Source: Streptomyces flavotricini (GTDB lineage: Bacteria > Actinomycetota > Actinomycetes > Streptomycetales > Streptomycetaceae). From it: DNA of 64,000 bases. The notes below the pieces were generated by a model. It worked only from the letters and a program-made list of their open reading frames with translations. It searched no databases and had not been told where the DNA came from. Both the position numbers and the translations under genes were made by a program. This document shows, piece by piece, positions 34,820 to 43,382 of the stretch (position 1 is the stretch's first letter; each line of letters opens with the position of its first letter). Where the stretch lies: NCBI RefSeq assembly GCF_020639365.1, contig NZ_JAINUL010000001.1:1601344-1665343 (forward strand), written 5' to 3'.

Positions 34820-36118
34820 GTGCTCGATCCCCTTGTCCCGCCCGCCCGGACCGAAGCCTCCCCTGAGGAGCGAGCGAGGGTCGCGCGGGCGGAGATGGTC
34901 GCCGGGCTGGAAGCATCCGGCCACCTCCGGCCGGGCCCGGTCGGGGACGCGTTCCTCGCGGTGCGGCGGGAGGTGCTGATGCCGCAGGCGTACGTGCGGC
35001 GCAGCCGGCCGGACGAGACTCCGCCGCGCTGGGACCTGCTCGACTGGGGAGTGCCCGCGGACCGGGAGGAGCTGCTCGGGCTGCTGTACGGAGTGGAGAG
35101 CGTGCTGGTCCAGCACGACGGCGAGCCGGTCCTGGGCCGGGTGCCGGCCCCGAGGTCGGGCGGGTCGATGACGGCCATGTCCAGCACGGCCGGGATGACC
35201 GTCGCGCTCCTGCAGCGCCTCGGACTGCGGCCGGGCCAGCGGGTCCTGGACGTCGGGACCGGTGCGGGAGTGACCGCGGCCGTCGCGTGCGTGATCGCAG
35301 GGGCTGCGGGGGTAGTCACCGTGGACCGGGACGAGCACGTCACCGCCGCCGCCCGCGAGCGGCTGGCGTTGCTCGGCCACCGGCCTACGGCCGTGACGGG
35401 GAACGGGCAGAACGGCTGGCCTGCAGGCGCCGACTACGACCGGATCTTCGTGTCGTACGCGATCCCCCGGGTACCGGAGGCCTGGCCGCAGCAGCTAGCC
35501 GCCGGCGGGCTGGCGCTGGCGACCTTGTCGACGTCCTCGCCGTCCTGGCCGGGCCTGGCGGTCCTCACCAGGACCGGCAGCGGGCGTGTTACGGCCCGTC
35601 TGGAAGCGGTGCGGCTCGGGCACCGGGCGGGCCACGGCTGGAGCCAGCTCTACCTGAAGCCCGGTCTGCGGGGCCGGATCGAGGCCGCGGACGGGGGCAG
35701 CACCCGCACCACGCACACGGGCCCACCACCGGATGATGCCCGCGGTCTGTGGCTGGCCCTGGACCACCTGCACCCCGGGCTCGTACGGAACTGGGCCGCC
35801 GACCACCTGGTCATCGGGGCCCCCGACTGCGGGTCCTGGGTCACTGCCCGGCCGGACGACTCCGGCACGTGGACGGTCACGGTCTGCGGGCCCCGCGACA
35901 TCTGGGCGGAGATCCAGGACACCGCCACCCGATGGCAGGCGGCCGGATCCCCGTCCTCCTACCGGCTGCACCTCGAACCGGACGGAACCCAGTGGGTCAG
36001 CGCCGGCAGCGGGCCGGCCGAGTTGTCCTGGCAGCTGCCCGCCGCCCTCCAGCCGGCAGTGACCGTCCCGCCGCAAGCCCCCGAACCCACCCCGGCGCCG
36101 AAGGAGTCCACCCCATGA
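34820..36118 (+). CDS. PCMT-like SAM-dependent methyltransferase
   Basis: 432 residues from the GTG at 34820, 6 bases after AAGGAG; the TTG at 34814 touches that site. Residues ~40-260 follow protein-L-isoaspartate methyltransferases: FLAVRREVLMPQAYV, SMTAMSSTAGMTVALL, VLDVGTGAGVTAAVA (SAM loop near 140) and LAAGGLALATL. The C-terminal ~170 residues have the extension seen in FxLD-system methyltransferases. It may modify an Asp side chain in a peptide. Its stop overlaps the GFA gene (ATGA). Confidence 0.82.
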   Translation: MLDPLVPPARTEASPEERARVARAEMVAGLEASGHLRPGPVGDAFLAVRREVLMPQAYVRRSRPDETPPRWDLLDWGVPADREELLGLLYGVESVLVQHDGEPVLGRVPAPRSGGSMTAMSSTAGMTVALLQRLGLRPGQRVLDVGTGAGVTAAVACVIAGAAGVVTVDRDEHVTAAARERLALLGHRPTAVTGNGQNGWPAGADYDRIFVSYAIPRVPEAWPQQLAAGGLALATLSTSSPSWPGLAVLTRTGSGRVTARLEAVRLGHRAGHGWSQLYLKPGLRGRIEAADGGSTRTTHTGPPPDDARGLWLALDHLHPGLVRNWAADHLVIGAPDCGSWVTARPDDSGTWTVTVCGPRDIWAEIQDTATRWQAAGSPSSYRLHLEPDGTQWVSAGSGPAELSWQLPAALQPAVTVPPQAPEPTPAPKESTP

Positions 36119-36516
36119 CCTCATCCACCCCGGCTTCCACCACGGCCCGTTCGGGCGGCTGCCTGTGCGGGAAGGTCCAGTTCACGGTCACCGGGGAGCC
36201 CGACTACCCCCACACCTGCAGTTGCCGGGACTGCCAGGGCCTGTCGGGGGCACCGATGATGTCGTGGGTCTCCTTCCCGCTCGACGGCCTGGCCTGGTCC
36301 GGCGCCGAGCCGTCGTGGCACTACACGTGGCCGGACTCCAAGCGCGGCTTCTGCCCGTCCTGCGGCAGCCAGATCTGCGCCCTCGATGACGGCGCCACCA
36401 GCATCGCGGTCACCCTCTCCGCGCTGGGCAACCCGCCCGACCTTGTCCCGGTCAACCAGTCCTTCCGCGAGACCGCCGTCCCCTGGCTGCCCCAGGTCCC
36501 CGACACCCGCAGCTGA
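36115..36516 (+). CDS. GFA/CENP-V-family zinc protein
   Basis: 133 residues. The cysteine set of the glutathione-dependent formaldehyde-activating fold is complete: Cys16 and Cys18 (GGCLCGKVQF), Cys35, Cys37 and Cys40 (CSCRDC), Cys80 and Cys83 (CPSCGS). These hold two zinc ions; the family includes S-hydroxymethylglutathione synthases and uncharacterised carbon-sulphur enzymes. In a SAM-rich cluster it could handle one-carbon units, but this is speculation. ATGA overlap with the upstream gene. Confidence 0.88.
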   Translation: MTSSTPASTTARSGGCLCGKVQFTVTGEPDYPHTCSCRDCQGLSGAPMMSWVSFPLDGLAWSGAEPSWHYTWPDSKRGFCPSCGSQICALDDGATSIAVTLSALGNPPDLVPVNQSFRETAVPWLPQVPDTRS

Positions 36517-36543
36517 ACGCCCACACCACGAGATCGGAGTCCT

Positions 36544-37350
36544 GTGTCCTTGTTCGACTCGGCGGACCGCTACTACGCCCGCTATCGCCCCCGACTGCCC
36601 GACCATGTGGTCCAGCTCCTGGCCCGGGAACTGGCCAGCGCGGCGGCGCCCACGCTGCTGGACCTCGGCGCCGGCACCGGACAGGTCGCCCTGTCCATGC
36701 TGCCCGCCCTGCTTCCCGCGGCCCACCTGGACCTTGTGGACCAGGACGAGGGGATGCTCCGCACCGCGCTCGACGAGCTCGAACCCCAGCTGGGCGAGCG
36801 CACCGCCACCGTGCACGCCGTCCCGGCCGAAAAGTTCACCCCCGCCCAACCCGGCTACCAGGCGGATCTGGTCACCTGCTGCCGGGCGTTCCACTGGATG
36901 GACCGCCCGGCAGTGCTGGCCATGGCCGACCGGGTGGCCGCGCCGCACGCCGCCGTCGCGATCATGGGCGACGGCAGCCTGTGGACCCACCAGGCCGAAT
37001 GGACCGTCGCGCTCCAGGGCCTGATCCAGTCCCACCTCGGAGCAGAGCGCCGCGCCGGCGCCACCGGCACCTACCGCGAGCCCGGCCGCCGCTACGAAGA
37101 CGACCTCGCCGAATCCGCGTTCAGCGACATTGCCGAGCACCGCATTCCCTTCAACCGCATGTGGACCCCCCGAAGCGTCCTGGGTTACCTGCGGTCCACG
37201 ACCTTCGCCCGGCCCGACCTCTTCGCCGACCACGCCGGATTCGAGGACCAGGCCCAGCAGCTGCTGCTCCAGCACGCGCGGGACGGAGTGCTACACGAGG
37301 ACGGCGTGTTCACCCTGCTGCTCGCCCGCCGCCCCGGGGAAGCCCGGTGA
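36544..37350 (+). CDS. Class I SAM-dependent methyltransferase
   Basis: 268 residues, GTG start. The SAM loop LLDLGAGTGQVALSM is at residues ~39-53, the acidic ribose-binding end at LDLVDQDEGM, and FHWMD follows strand 4. The start (FDSADRYYARYRPRLPD) is typical of Streptomyces small-molecule methyltransferases. It ends in a GTGA overlap with the Nudix-kinase gene. Acceptor unknown. Confidence 0.88.
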   Translation: MSLFDSADRYYARYRPRLPDHVVQLLARELASAAAPTLLDLGAGTGQVALSMLPALLPAAHLDLVDQDEGMLRTALDELEPQLGERTATVHAVPAEKFTPAQPGYQADLVTCCRAFHWMDRPAVLAMADRVAAPHAAVAIMGDGSLWTHQAEWTVALQGLIQSHLGAERRAGATGTYREPGRRYEDDLAESAFSDIAEHRIPFNRMWTPRSVLGYLRSTTFARPDLFADHAGFEDQAQQLLLQHARDGVLHEDGVFTLLLARRPGEAR

Positions 37351-38726
37351 GCGGCGGGGCCCGGCACACGGTGCCGGTCGACGTCCACCTCATCCTGCGC
37401 CGCGACGGCGAGCGCGGACCCGAGGTGCTGCTGTCCCGCCGGGCCGGACCGGTGTACGCGTCGGGCCTGTGGCATCTGCCGTCCGGGCACCTCGACCCCG
37501 ACGAGGACATGGTCGAGGCCGTCACCCGGGAAGCCCTCGAGGAAACAGGCGTACTCATCCAGGCGGAGGACGTGACCACGGCGGTCACCGTCCACCACCG
37601 CCCACCGGCGGGATCCAGGTCCCGTATCGGCGTCTTCTTCGACGTCCGCCGCTGGTCGGGCCGGCCTCGGATCATGGAGCCGGACCGGTGCGACGGCATG
37701 GACTGGTACCCACTGGACGCCCTCCCCGACCCGACGGTGGCGTACTGCCGAGCCGGTCTGGACGCCTACCGCGCCCATCTGCCCGCCGCCGTGCACTTCC
37801 AACAACCGGGCGACGACATCGAGCACCGGCCGAACGGCCCCCACCGCACCCGCCTGCTGAGCGGGCCGCCCGTCGGTGGGGTGGAAATGCCGTACGTGCT
37901 GCGGGTGTTCGCCGAGCAGGCCGTCGGCCGGATCGCAGAGGCGACGGAGGTGTCCTGGGTGCGCACCGGCAGCCGCGTATGGCGGCTGGTCGGGCCTGGG
38001 GGTGGCACCTGGTACCTGAAGCGGCACCGCGGCGCGAAGTTCCATGACCGGGAGGTCACCGCGTACCGGTCCTGGGTGCCGGCCCTCGGGCCGCGCGCTC
38101 CCCGCCTCGTCGCCGCCGACACCGCCGCGCGGGCCGTCGTCGTCACCGGGCTGCCCGGACAGCCTCTGCACGGCATGGTCCTCGGCGCCGCCGACGAAGC
38201 GCGCGTGCAGCAGTCCCTGGGCCGTCTCGTGGGCGTCCTTCACCGCAGCGCACCCGGGCGTCCCGCCGCAGCCGCCACGGCCGCGGACAGGATCAAGCGT
38301 CATCTGGACGGGGCTCGTCCGTACCTGGCCGACGGGGATGAGGATCTGGTCCTCGCCCTGGCCCGCGCCTATGCGGAGCTTCCGAAGCCCCTGCTCGTGC
38401 CCACGCACGGGGACCTGCAGTACCGCAACGTCCTGCTGGACGGCGACGGTGCACCGCTGCTGTTCGACTTCGAGCGGTCCGAGTACAACACCGCGACCCG
38501 GGACCTGGTGCGGCTGAGCGACACCTGGACCGGCCGCCCGGACCTGCGCGCCGCGTTTCTCGACGGGTACGGCAGAGCACTCACCCCCACGGAGGAGCTG
38601 CGCCTGGACTGCGAGGCCGCCTTCGACGCCATCTCCGGCATCGCCTACGGCACCAGCCACGACGACCCCGAGGTCACCGAGCGCGGCCACCGCACCCTGC
38701 GCCGACTCCGAACCCAACATCCATAG
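37347..38726 (+). CDS. Nudix-APH kinase fusion protein
   Basis: 459 residues. Residues ~8-150 are a Nudix domain with box SGHLDPDEDMVEAVTREALE and then ETGV. Residues ~170-455 are an APH-type kinase: WYLKRHRG (ATP Lys), THGDLQYRNVLL (catalytic HGDxxxxN) and LFDFERSEYN (metal D). Both active sites look intact, so one chain could cleave a pyrophosphate and phosphorylate (or the reverse) the same metabolite. I know of no well-studied protein of this layout. GTG start in a GTGA overlap. Confidence 0.88.
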   Translation: MSGGARHTVPVDVHLILRRDGERGPEVLLSRRAGPVYASGLWHLPSGHLDPDEDMVEAVTREALEETGVLIQAEDVTTAVTVHHRPPAGSRSRIGVFFDVRRWSGRPRIMEPDRCDGMDWYPLDALPDPTVAYCRAGLDAYRAHLPAAVHFQQPGDDIEHRPNGPHRTRLLSGPPVGGVEMPYVLRVFAEQAVGRIAEATEVSWVRTGSRVWRLVGPGGGTWYLKRHRGAKFHDREVTAYRSWVPALGPRAPRLVAADTAARAVVVTGLPGQPLHGMVLGAADEARVQQSLGRLVGVLHRSAPGRPAAAATAADRIKRHLDGARPYLADGDEDLVLALARAYAELPKPLLVPTHGDLQYRNVLLDGDGAPLLFDFERSEYNTATRDLVRLSDTWTGRPDLRAAFLDGYGRALTPTEELRLDCEAAFDAISGIAYGTSHDDPEVTERGHRTLRRLRTQHP

Positions 38727-38764
38727 CCCGTCTTCATCTTCTAGCCGTTCGAGAAAGGACCCCC

Positions 38765-39244
38765 GTGCCAGAACCCCGCCTCGCCACCCCTGCCGATGCC
38801 GCCGAGATCGCCCGCCTCCGGTCGGAGAACATCCTCAGCCAACCCCTCGACCAAGCCTGGCTCACCACGTGCGCCGACCAGCTCGCCTTACGCCTCCAGG
38901 ACGGCGGTGACGCCCGCGCGTACGTGATCGACTCCCCCGTCGGCGGGCTCGCCACCTGCGCCCTCGGACTGGTCCACGCCGTCCTACCCGCCCCCAAGTA
39001 CCCCAAGGGCCTGGCCGTACGGATCCACGCGGTCGCAACCGACCCCACCCACCGAGGCCGCGGCTACGCCAAAGCCGCCCTCGCAGCCCTCCTCGACCAC
39101 CTGGAACACACCGGTGTCACCCTGTACGAGCTGTACGCCAGCGACGGTTCCGCCCCGCTGTACGAGCAGCTCGGCTTCGCGGCCGACCCGGCACTCATGC
39201 GGATGACGCGCTTCCCCGCCGCTGTCGAAGGGAACGCGTCGTGA
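38765..39244 (+). CDS. GNAT-family acetyltransferase
   Basis: 159 residues with a ribosome site (AAAGGA) upstream. The acetyl-CoA loop is clear: AVATDPTHRGRGYAKAALA (R/Q-x-x-G-x-G/A), and the fold ends with YELYASDGSAPLYEQLGF. A TTA codon is present in the early coding part (LALRL), so it may be under bldA control. It starts a new coupled group with the Nudix gene (GTGA overlap). Confidence 0.87.
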   Translation: MPEPRLATPADAAEIARLRSENILSQPLDQAWLTTCADQLALRLQDGGDARAYVIDSPVGGLATCALGLVHAVLPAPKYPKGLAVRIHAVATDPTHRGRGYAKAALAALLDHLEHTGVTLYELYASDGSAPLYEQLGFAADPALMRMTRFPAAVEGNAS

Positions 39245-39747
39245 GCAAGCGGAAGTGGCTGCCTCCGGAGGAGTTCGCCGCGACGCTGCCGAAGGCCACG
39301 ATGTTCGGGACCGTCTTCTTCACCGACGAGGACGACCGGCCCGTCCAGCTGCGTGCCACGTACTCCAGTACCCACCCCTGGCAGTGGCCGGGCGGCGTCG
39401 CCGAACCGGGCGAGCGCCCCTGGGAGACCGCCGTGCGGGAGTGCCGGGAGGAGACTGGCCTCCGCGTGGAGGGACCGCCGAAGCTCCTGGCCACCGTGTT
39501 CGGGCTGCCGGGCAAGGACTGGCCGCTGGCCACCGTCGGATGGGTTTTCGACGGCGGCCAGCTCACCTCCGGGCAGCTTGCGGGGATCGTGCTGGACCCG
39601 GACGAGCACGACGAGTTCCGTGCCCTGGCCGTCCCCGAGTGGCAGGGCCTGATGCCGGGACGCGACCACGCCCGGCTCGAGGCTGTGATGGCCGCCCGCC
39701 ATGCCGGGATCCCGGCGTACTTCGACACCTGGGACTGGGAGGTCTAG
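39241..39747 (+). CDS. Single-domain Nudix hydrolase
   Basis: 168 residues, GTG start in a GTGA overlap. Nudix box GGVAEPGERPWETAVRECRE followed by ETGL, all metal-binding Glu residues present. The WPGG entry and EFRALAVPEW exit are typical of Streptomyces Nudix proteins near secondary-metabolite genes. It stops directly before the VanX-like gene. Confidence 0.9.
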   Translation: MSKRKWLPPEEFAATLPKATMFGTVFFTDEDDRPVQLRATYSSTHPWQWPGGVAEPGERPWETAVRECREETGLRVEGPPKLLATVFGLPGKDWPLATVGWVFDGGQLTSGQLAGIVLDPDEHDEFRALAVPEWQGLMPGRDHARLEAVMAARHAGIPAYFDTWDWEV

Positions 39748-40410
39748 ATGAGCATCATCCTCATGTCCGACCCGCGGGTCGCAGCTATCCCGGTCGCGGA
39801 CAACGGTGAACCCCTGGCCGATGTCCGCGGCGGCGGAAAACTCCTCCTCGATGACCGCCGCTCCGATCCCGCGTACGCCTTCGCGCACCTACGCTCCGGT
39901 GTTCTCGACCGGCTCCTGCAGGCACAGCTGCTGCTGCCCGAAGGGCTGCGCCTGCTCGTCGTCGAAGGGTTCCGCCCGCCGGCCCTGCAGCAGCGGTACT
40001 TCGAGGAGTACGCGGCCGAGCTGCGCGCGGCCCACGGCGACTGGCCGGCGGAGGAGCTGCGGGCGCAGACGAGCCGGTACGTGTCACCGCCCGACATCGC
40101 CCCGCACAGCGCCGGCGCGGCCGTCGACCTGACCCTCGTCACCTCGGACGGCACCGAGCTCGACATGGGCACCCGCGTCAACGCCAGCCCGGAGGAGAGC
40201 AGGGGCCGCTGCTACACCCTCGCCGACGGCCTCCCCCACCAAACCCGGCTGCACCGCGCCACCCTCAGCCGTGCGCTCACCGCCGCCGGGCTCGTCAACT
40301 ACCCGACCGAGTGGTGGCACTGGTCCTTCGGCGACCGCTACTGGGCCCTGATGACCGGCAAGCCGGCAGCCCTCTACGGACCCGCCGCCCAGCACTCCGA
40401 CCTCTCTTGA
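39748..40410 (+). CDS. VanX-like D-Ala-D-Ala dipeptidase (peptidase M15D)
   Basis: 220 residues. The zinc and catalytic residues of VanX are all there: His120 and Asp127 (HSAGAAVDLTL), Glu188 and His191 (EWWH); VEGFRPPALQ carries the Arg that binds the substrate carboxylate. VanX cleaves D-Ala-D-Ala in glycopeptide resistance; here no VanH, VanA or VanRS is nearby, so it may cleave another dipeptide or support self-protection. It begins directly at the end of the Nudix gene. No signal peptide, so cytosolic. Confidence 0.88.
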   Translation: MSIILMSDPRVAAIPVADNGEPLADVRGGGKLLLDDRRSDPAYAFAHLRSGVLDRLLQAQLLLPEGLRLLVVEGFRPPALQQRYFEEYAAELRAAHGDWPAEELRAQTSRYVSPPDIAPHSAGAAVDLTLVTSDGTELDMGTRVNASPEESRGRCYTLADGLPHQTRLHRATLSRALTAAGLVNYPTEWWHWSFGDRYWALMTGKPAALYGPAAQHSDLS

Positions 40411-40441
40411 GCCACCCAACGAATAGGGAGCCCCGCACCGC

Positions 40442-42814
40442 ATGAGCACCACGCACACCGCACAGGACTGGCACGCCCACTACGCGGCCGGCCGCGACTT
40501 CCGCCCCCTGAGCGACACCGAGAAGACCGTCCTCACCAAGCACCTGGCCCTGTCGGAAGGCGCCGAGGCGGCCCGGGCCCTGGACGTGGCCTGCGGGACC
40601 GGTGAGCTCGCCCGCTTCCTCGCCACCGCCGGGTACCAGGTGGACGCCGTGGACTGGGCCCAGTCCGCCGTCGACAAGGCCAGCGCGGCCTCGGACCAGG
40701 TCAGCTGCCACCACCTCGACCTGACCAGCGGGGACCTCTCCTCCCTCGCCCCGGCTGGCACCGGCGGCTATCGGCTGATCACCATGCGCCGGGCGCTGGC
40801 CCACCTGCCCGACCGCACCCGCACGGTTGCCGAACTCGCTGCCCTCCTCGACGAGGACGGCACCCTGTGCGTGATCACCCCGCACGCCGACCGACACCCC
40901 GAGGAGCTGCGCGGGATCTGCCTGGACGACACCGAGATCGACCTCCTCGCCGACGGCTGGCACCACACCGAGCGCGTCGAGGCCGGCGACCTCACCGTCC
41001 TGCTGCTGCGCGGGCCCAAAACCGATGCCGTCACCTACAGCGAGAAGCGGACCCCGAAGCCATCCGCGATGGCCGGCGTCGCCGTGGTGGTCACCAACGA
41101 CCGCGGGCAGGTCCTCCTCGGCTGGAACGCCTCCCGCGCCGTGTGGGAACTCCCGGCCGGCAAGGTGGAGCCGGGCGAGGCGTTCGAGGCCACAGCGGTA
41201 CGCGAACTCGCGGAGGAGGCGGGCCTGCACGCCCGGCCGGAGTCGGTGCTCCTTCTGGGCACGTTGTGCGACTCCACGCACGGATTCACCCGGGTCACCG
41301 AGATCGCCCGCATCACCGACTTCACCGGCGAGCCGACCGTCCGTGAGCCGGAGTTGATCACCCGGTGGGAGTGGCACACCCCCTTCGCCGTGCGAAACCT
41401 GCCTCAGCCGCTGTTCGCGGCGTCCGCGCAGGCCCTCAACGTGGTGTGGCCAGGCCTGCTGCCCGACGTCCCGCCCGCGCACCATACGCCCAGGCCCGCC
41501 GGAGGCGTGCCGCTGAAGTTCGGCGAACCGACCGCGGCGGTCCGGCTCCGCGAGCAGCTGGTCCACGACCTCACCGAGGCCGGCTGGACGGACACCCCGG
41601 AGCTGCGGCGGGCGTTCACGACGGTGCCCCGTCACGCCTTCCTCCCCGAGCAGTCGCTCTCCCGGGCGTACGCCAACGAGGCGGTGGCCACCGTGTACGA
41701 CCAGGGCAGCGGGCGGTCGATGAGCTCGGTATCCCAGCCCGAGATGCAGGCGGTCATGCTGCACCGCGCCAACCTCCGGCCCGGCGCGAACGTGCTGGAG
41801 ATCGGGGGCGGTGGCTACAACGCCTGCCTGATCGCCGAACTCGTCGGCCCTCATGGGTCGGTGGTGTGCATGGAGATCGACCCGTACGTGCACGCGCGTA
41901 CGGAGCGGTTCCTGGCCGAGACCGGTTACGCAGGCCGGGTCCGGGCCGTCCTGGGCGACGGCACCCGCGGGGCCCCCGGAGAGCTGATCCCGGCGGACGG
42001 CTTCGACGCCATCATCGTGACGGTCGCCTCGAACGACGTTGCGCGGTACTGGACGAACCATCTCGCGCAGGGCGGGCACCTGGTCATGCCCCTGCGGATC
42101 GGCGGGTTCACCCGGGCCGTCGGCCTGCGCAACGAGGACCCGGCGCTGGTGTCCACGGAGATCAGCCCGTGCGGGTTCGTTCCCATGCAGGGTGCCGGCC
42201 GGTGGGACGAGACCGCGGCCCCGCTCGGGGACACTGGCTACGGCATCCGCTGGGAGGACACCCCACCTTCCGCGCTCGACGGCCTGGACCGCGCCCTGGC
42301 CGTGGGCGGCACCGAGCTGTGGACCGGGGTGACGGTGCGCGGCGGGGAGACGCTGGAGGACCTGCAGCTGTGGCTGGCCACCTCCCTGCCCGGGTTCTGC
42401 CGAATGGAGGGGGATCCGGACCGCCCCGGCCTCGTGCGGCTGCCGAAGCGGTCGGGCGCCGAAGCGATCGTCCTCGGTCGCTCGCTGGCCTGCCTGATGA
42501 CGGAGCGACGTGAGCACGACGAGGCCGAGGGCACGTCCACGTGGGAGTTCGGCGTCCAGGGCTTCGGGCCGGACGGCAAGGCCGCCGCGGACACCCTAGC
42601 CGCCGCCGTCCACACCTGGGACCGCGACCTGCGGGGCCGGGCCACGCCCCGGCTGACGGTGATGCCCGCAGGTACCCCCGACTCCGCGCTCCCCGCCGGA
42701 GACGTCGTGGAGAAGAACGACTGCCGCATCGTGGTCTCCTGGCCCGGCCGTGACGAGGCTCCCGCCCCCGCCGTTGGACGGAACACAGCCTCAGGGAGGT
42801 CCGACGAGCAGTGA
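40442..42814 (+). CDS. Methyltransferase-Nudix-PCMT three-domain fusion
   Basis: 790 residues. Domain 1 (~1-190): class I methyltransferase, SAM loop ALDVACGTGELARFLA, then MRRALAHLPD. Domain 2 (~210-345): Nudix, box AGKVEPGEAFEATAVRELAE then EAGL. Domain 3 (~360-770): PCMT-like, FTTVPRHAFLPEQSL, SSVSQPEMQAVML and VLEIGGGGYNACLIAELVG, with the long FxLD-type C-terminal extension. All three motifs look intact. One polypeptide thus joins two different methyltransferases around a nucleotide-linked hydrolase. It is the strongest hint that the Nudix set and the peptide-modifying methyltransferases serve one pathway. GTGA overlap with the next gene. Confidence 0.9.
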   Translation: MSTTHTAQDWHAHYAAGRDFRPLSDTEKTVLTKHLALSEGAEAARALDVACGTGELARFLATAGYQVDAVDWAQSAVDKASAASDQVSCHHLDLTSGDLSSLAPAGTGGYRLITMRRALAHLPDRTRTVAELAALLDEDGTLCVITPHADRHPEELRGICLDDTEIDLLADGWHHTERVEAGDLTVLLLRGPKTDAVTYSEKRTPKPSAMAGVAVVVTNDRGQVLLGWNASRAVWELPAGKVEPGEAFEATAVRELAEEAGLHARPESVLLLGTLCDSTHGFTRVTEIARITDFTGEPTVREPELITRWEWHTPFAVRNLPQPLFAASAQALNVVWPGLLPDVPPAHHTPRPAGGVPLKFGEPTAAVRLREQLVHDLTEAGWTDTPELRRAFTTVPRHAFLPEQSLSRAYANEAVATVYDQGSGRSMSSVSQPEMQAVMLHRANLRPGANVLEIGGGGYNACLIAELVGPHGSVVCMEIDPYVHARTERFLAETGYAGRVRAVLGDGTRGAPGELIPADGFDAIIVTVASNDVARYWTNHLAQGGHLVMPLRIGGFTRAVGLRNEDPALVSTEISPCGFVPMQGAGRWDETAAPLGDTGYGIRWEDTPPSALDGLDRALAVGGTELWTGVTVRGGETLEDLQLWLATSLPGFCRMEGDPDRPGLVRLPKRSGAEAIVLGRSLACLMTERREHDEAEGTSTWEFGVQGFGPDGKAAADTLAAAVHTWDRDLRGRATPRLTVMPAGTPDSALPAGDVVEKNDCRIVVSWPGRDEAPAPAVGRNTASGRSDEQ

Positions 42815-43382
42815 TCACCTGGATCAACGGGGCCTTCGGCAGCGGCAAGAGCACCCTGGCGGCCGGCCTTCATCAGGCGCTGCCCGGTTCGGTGGTGGCC
42901 GACCCGGAGGAGATCGGCGACCTGCTGCGCCGCACCCTGGCCTGGCACCCCGGAAAGCTCCGCGACTACCAGGACTATCCGGCCTGGCGGCGCCTGACCA
43001 CGGCCTACATCAGCGAGATCGCCGCGCACACCAGCGGTCACGTCCTCGTGCCCATGGCCGTCCCGCCTACGCCGCGGAAGTGTTCACACCCTTGCGCCGC
43101 TCGCCCGGGCTCGTCCATCTCGTCCTCCACGTCGAATCGGACGAGCTGAAAGCCCGGATCGACGCGAGCGAGGAGTTCCCGGGAGACGAGACCCGTAGCG
43201 AGGCCGTGCGTGCGTACCGGCGGCGAAGGGCGGTGGACTACGCCGCTGCCGCTGTGTGGATGCACGCCGACGGCCACGTCATCGACACCAGCGTCCTGCC
43301 GGCGCACGCGGTCCTCCAGGCCGCCCTCAGCCGTATCTCGCCCGCCCACCCCGTAACCGCCGATGGAGCCCGACCCTCATGA
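42811..43382 (+). pseudogene. TmrB-like P-loop ATPase with frameshift
   Basis: The first 85 codons read as a TmrB/tunicamycin-resistance-type AAA protein (WINGAFGSGKSTLAAGLHQ, DPEEIGDLLRRTL). Near 43065-43080 the similarity moves to the next frame: AYAAEVFTPLRRSPGLVHLV and then LHVESDELKARID to the end at 43382. A single 1-base change within a GC-rich CCCGCC-type stretch would restore a protein of about 190 residues. It may be a true frameshift mutation, a sequencing error or, least likely, programmed slippage. Start and stop both overlap neighbours, showing that the intact gene belonged to the operon. Confidence 0.75.

Noticed and set aside
33236..35380. 714-codon minus-strand frame
   Set aside because: Antisense to the triple Nudix gene; shadow.
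39748..40410. Glycopeptide resistance cluster
   Set aside because: Only the VanX-like protein is present; no VanH, VanA, VanR or VanS in the window.
40295..42517. 740-codon minus-strand frame
   Set aside because: Antisense to the methyltransferase-Nudix-PCMT gene; no recognisable motif.
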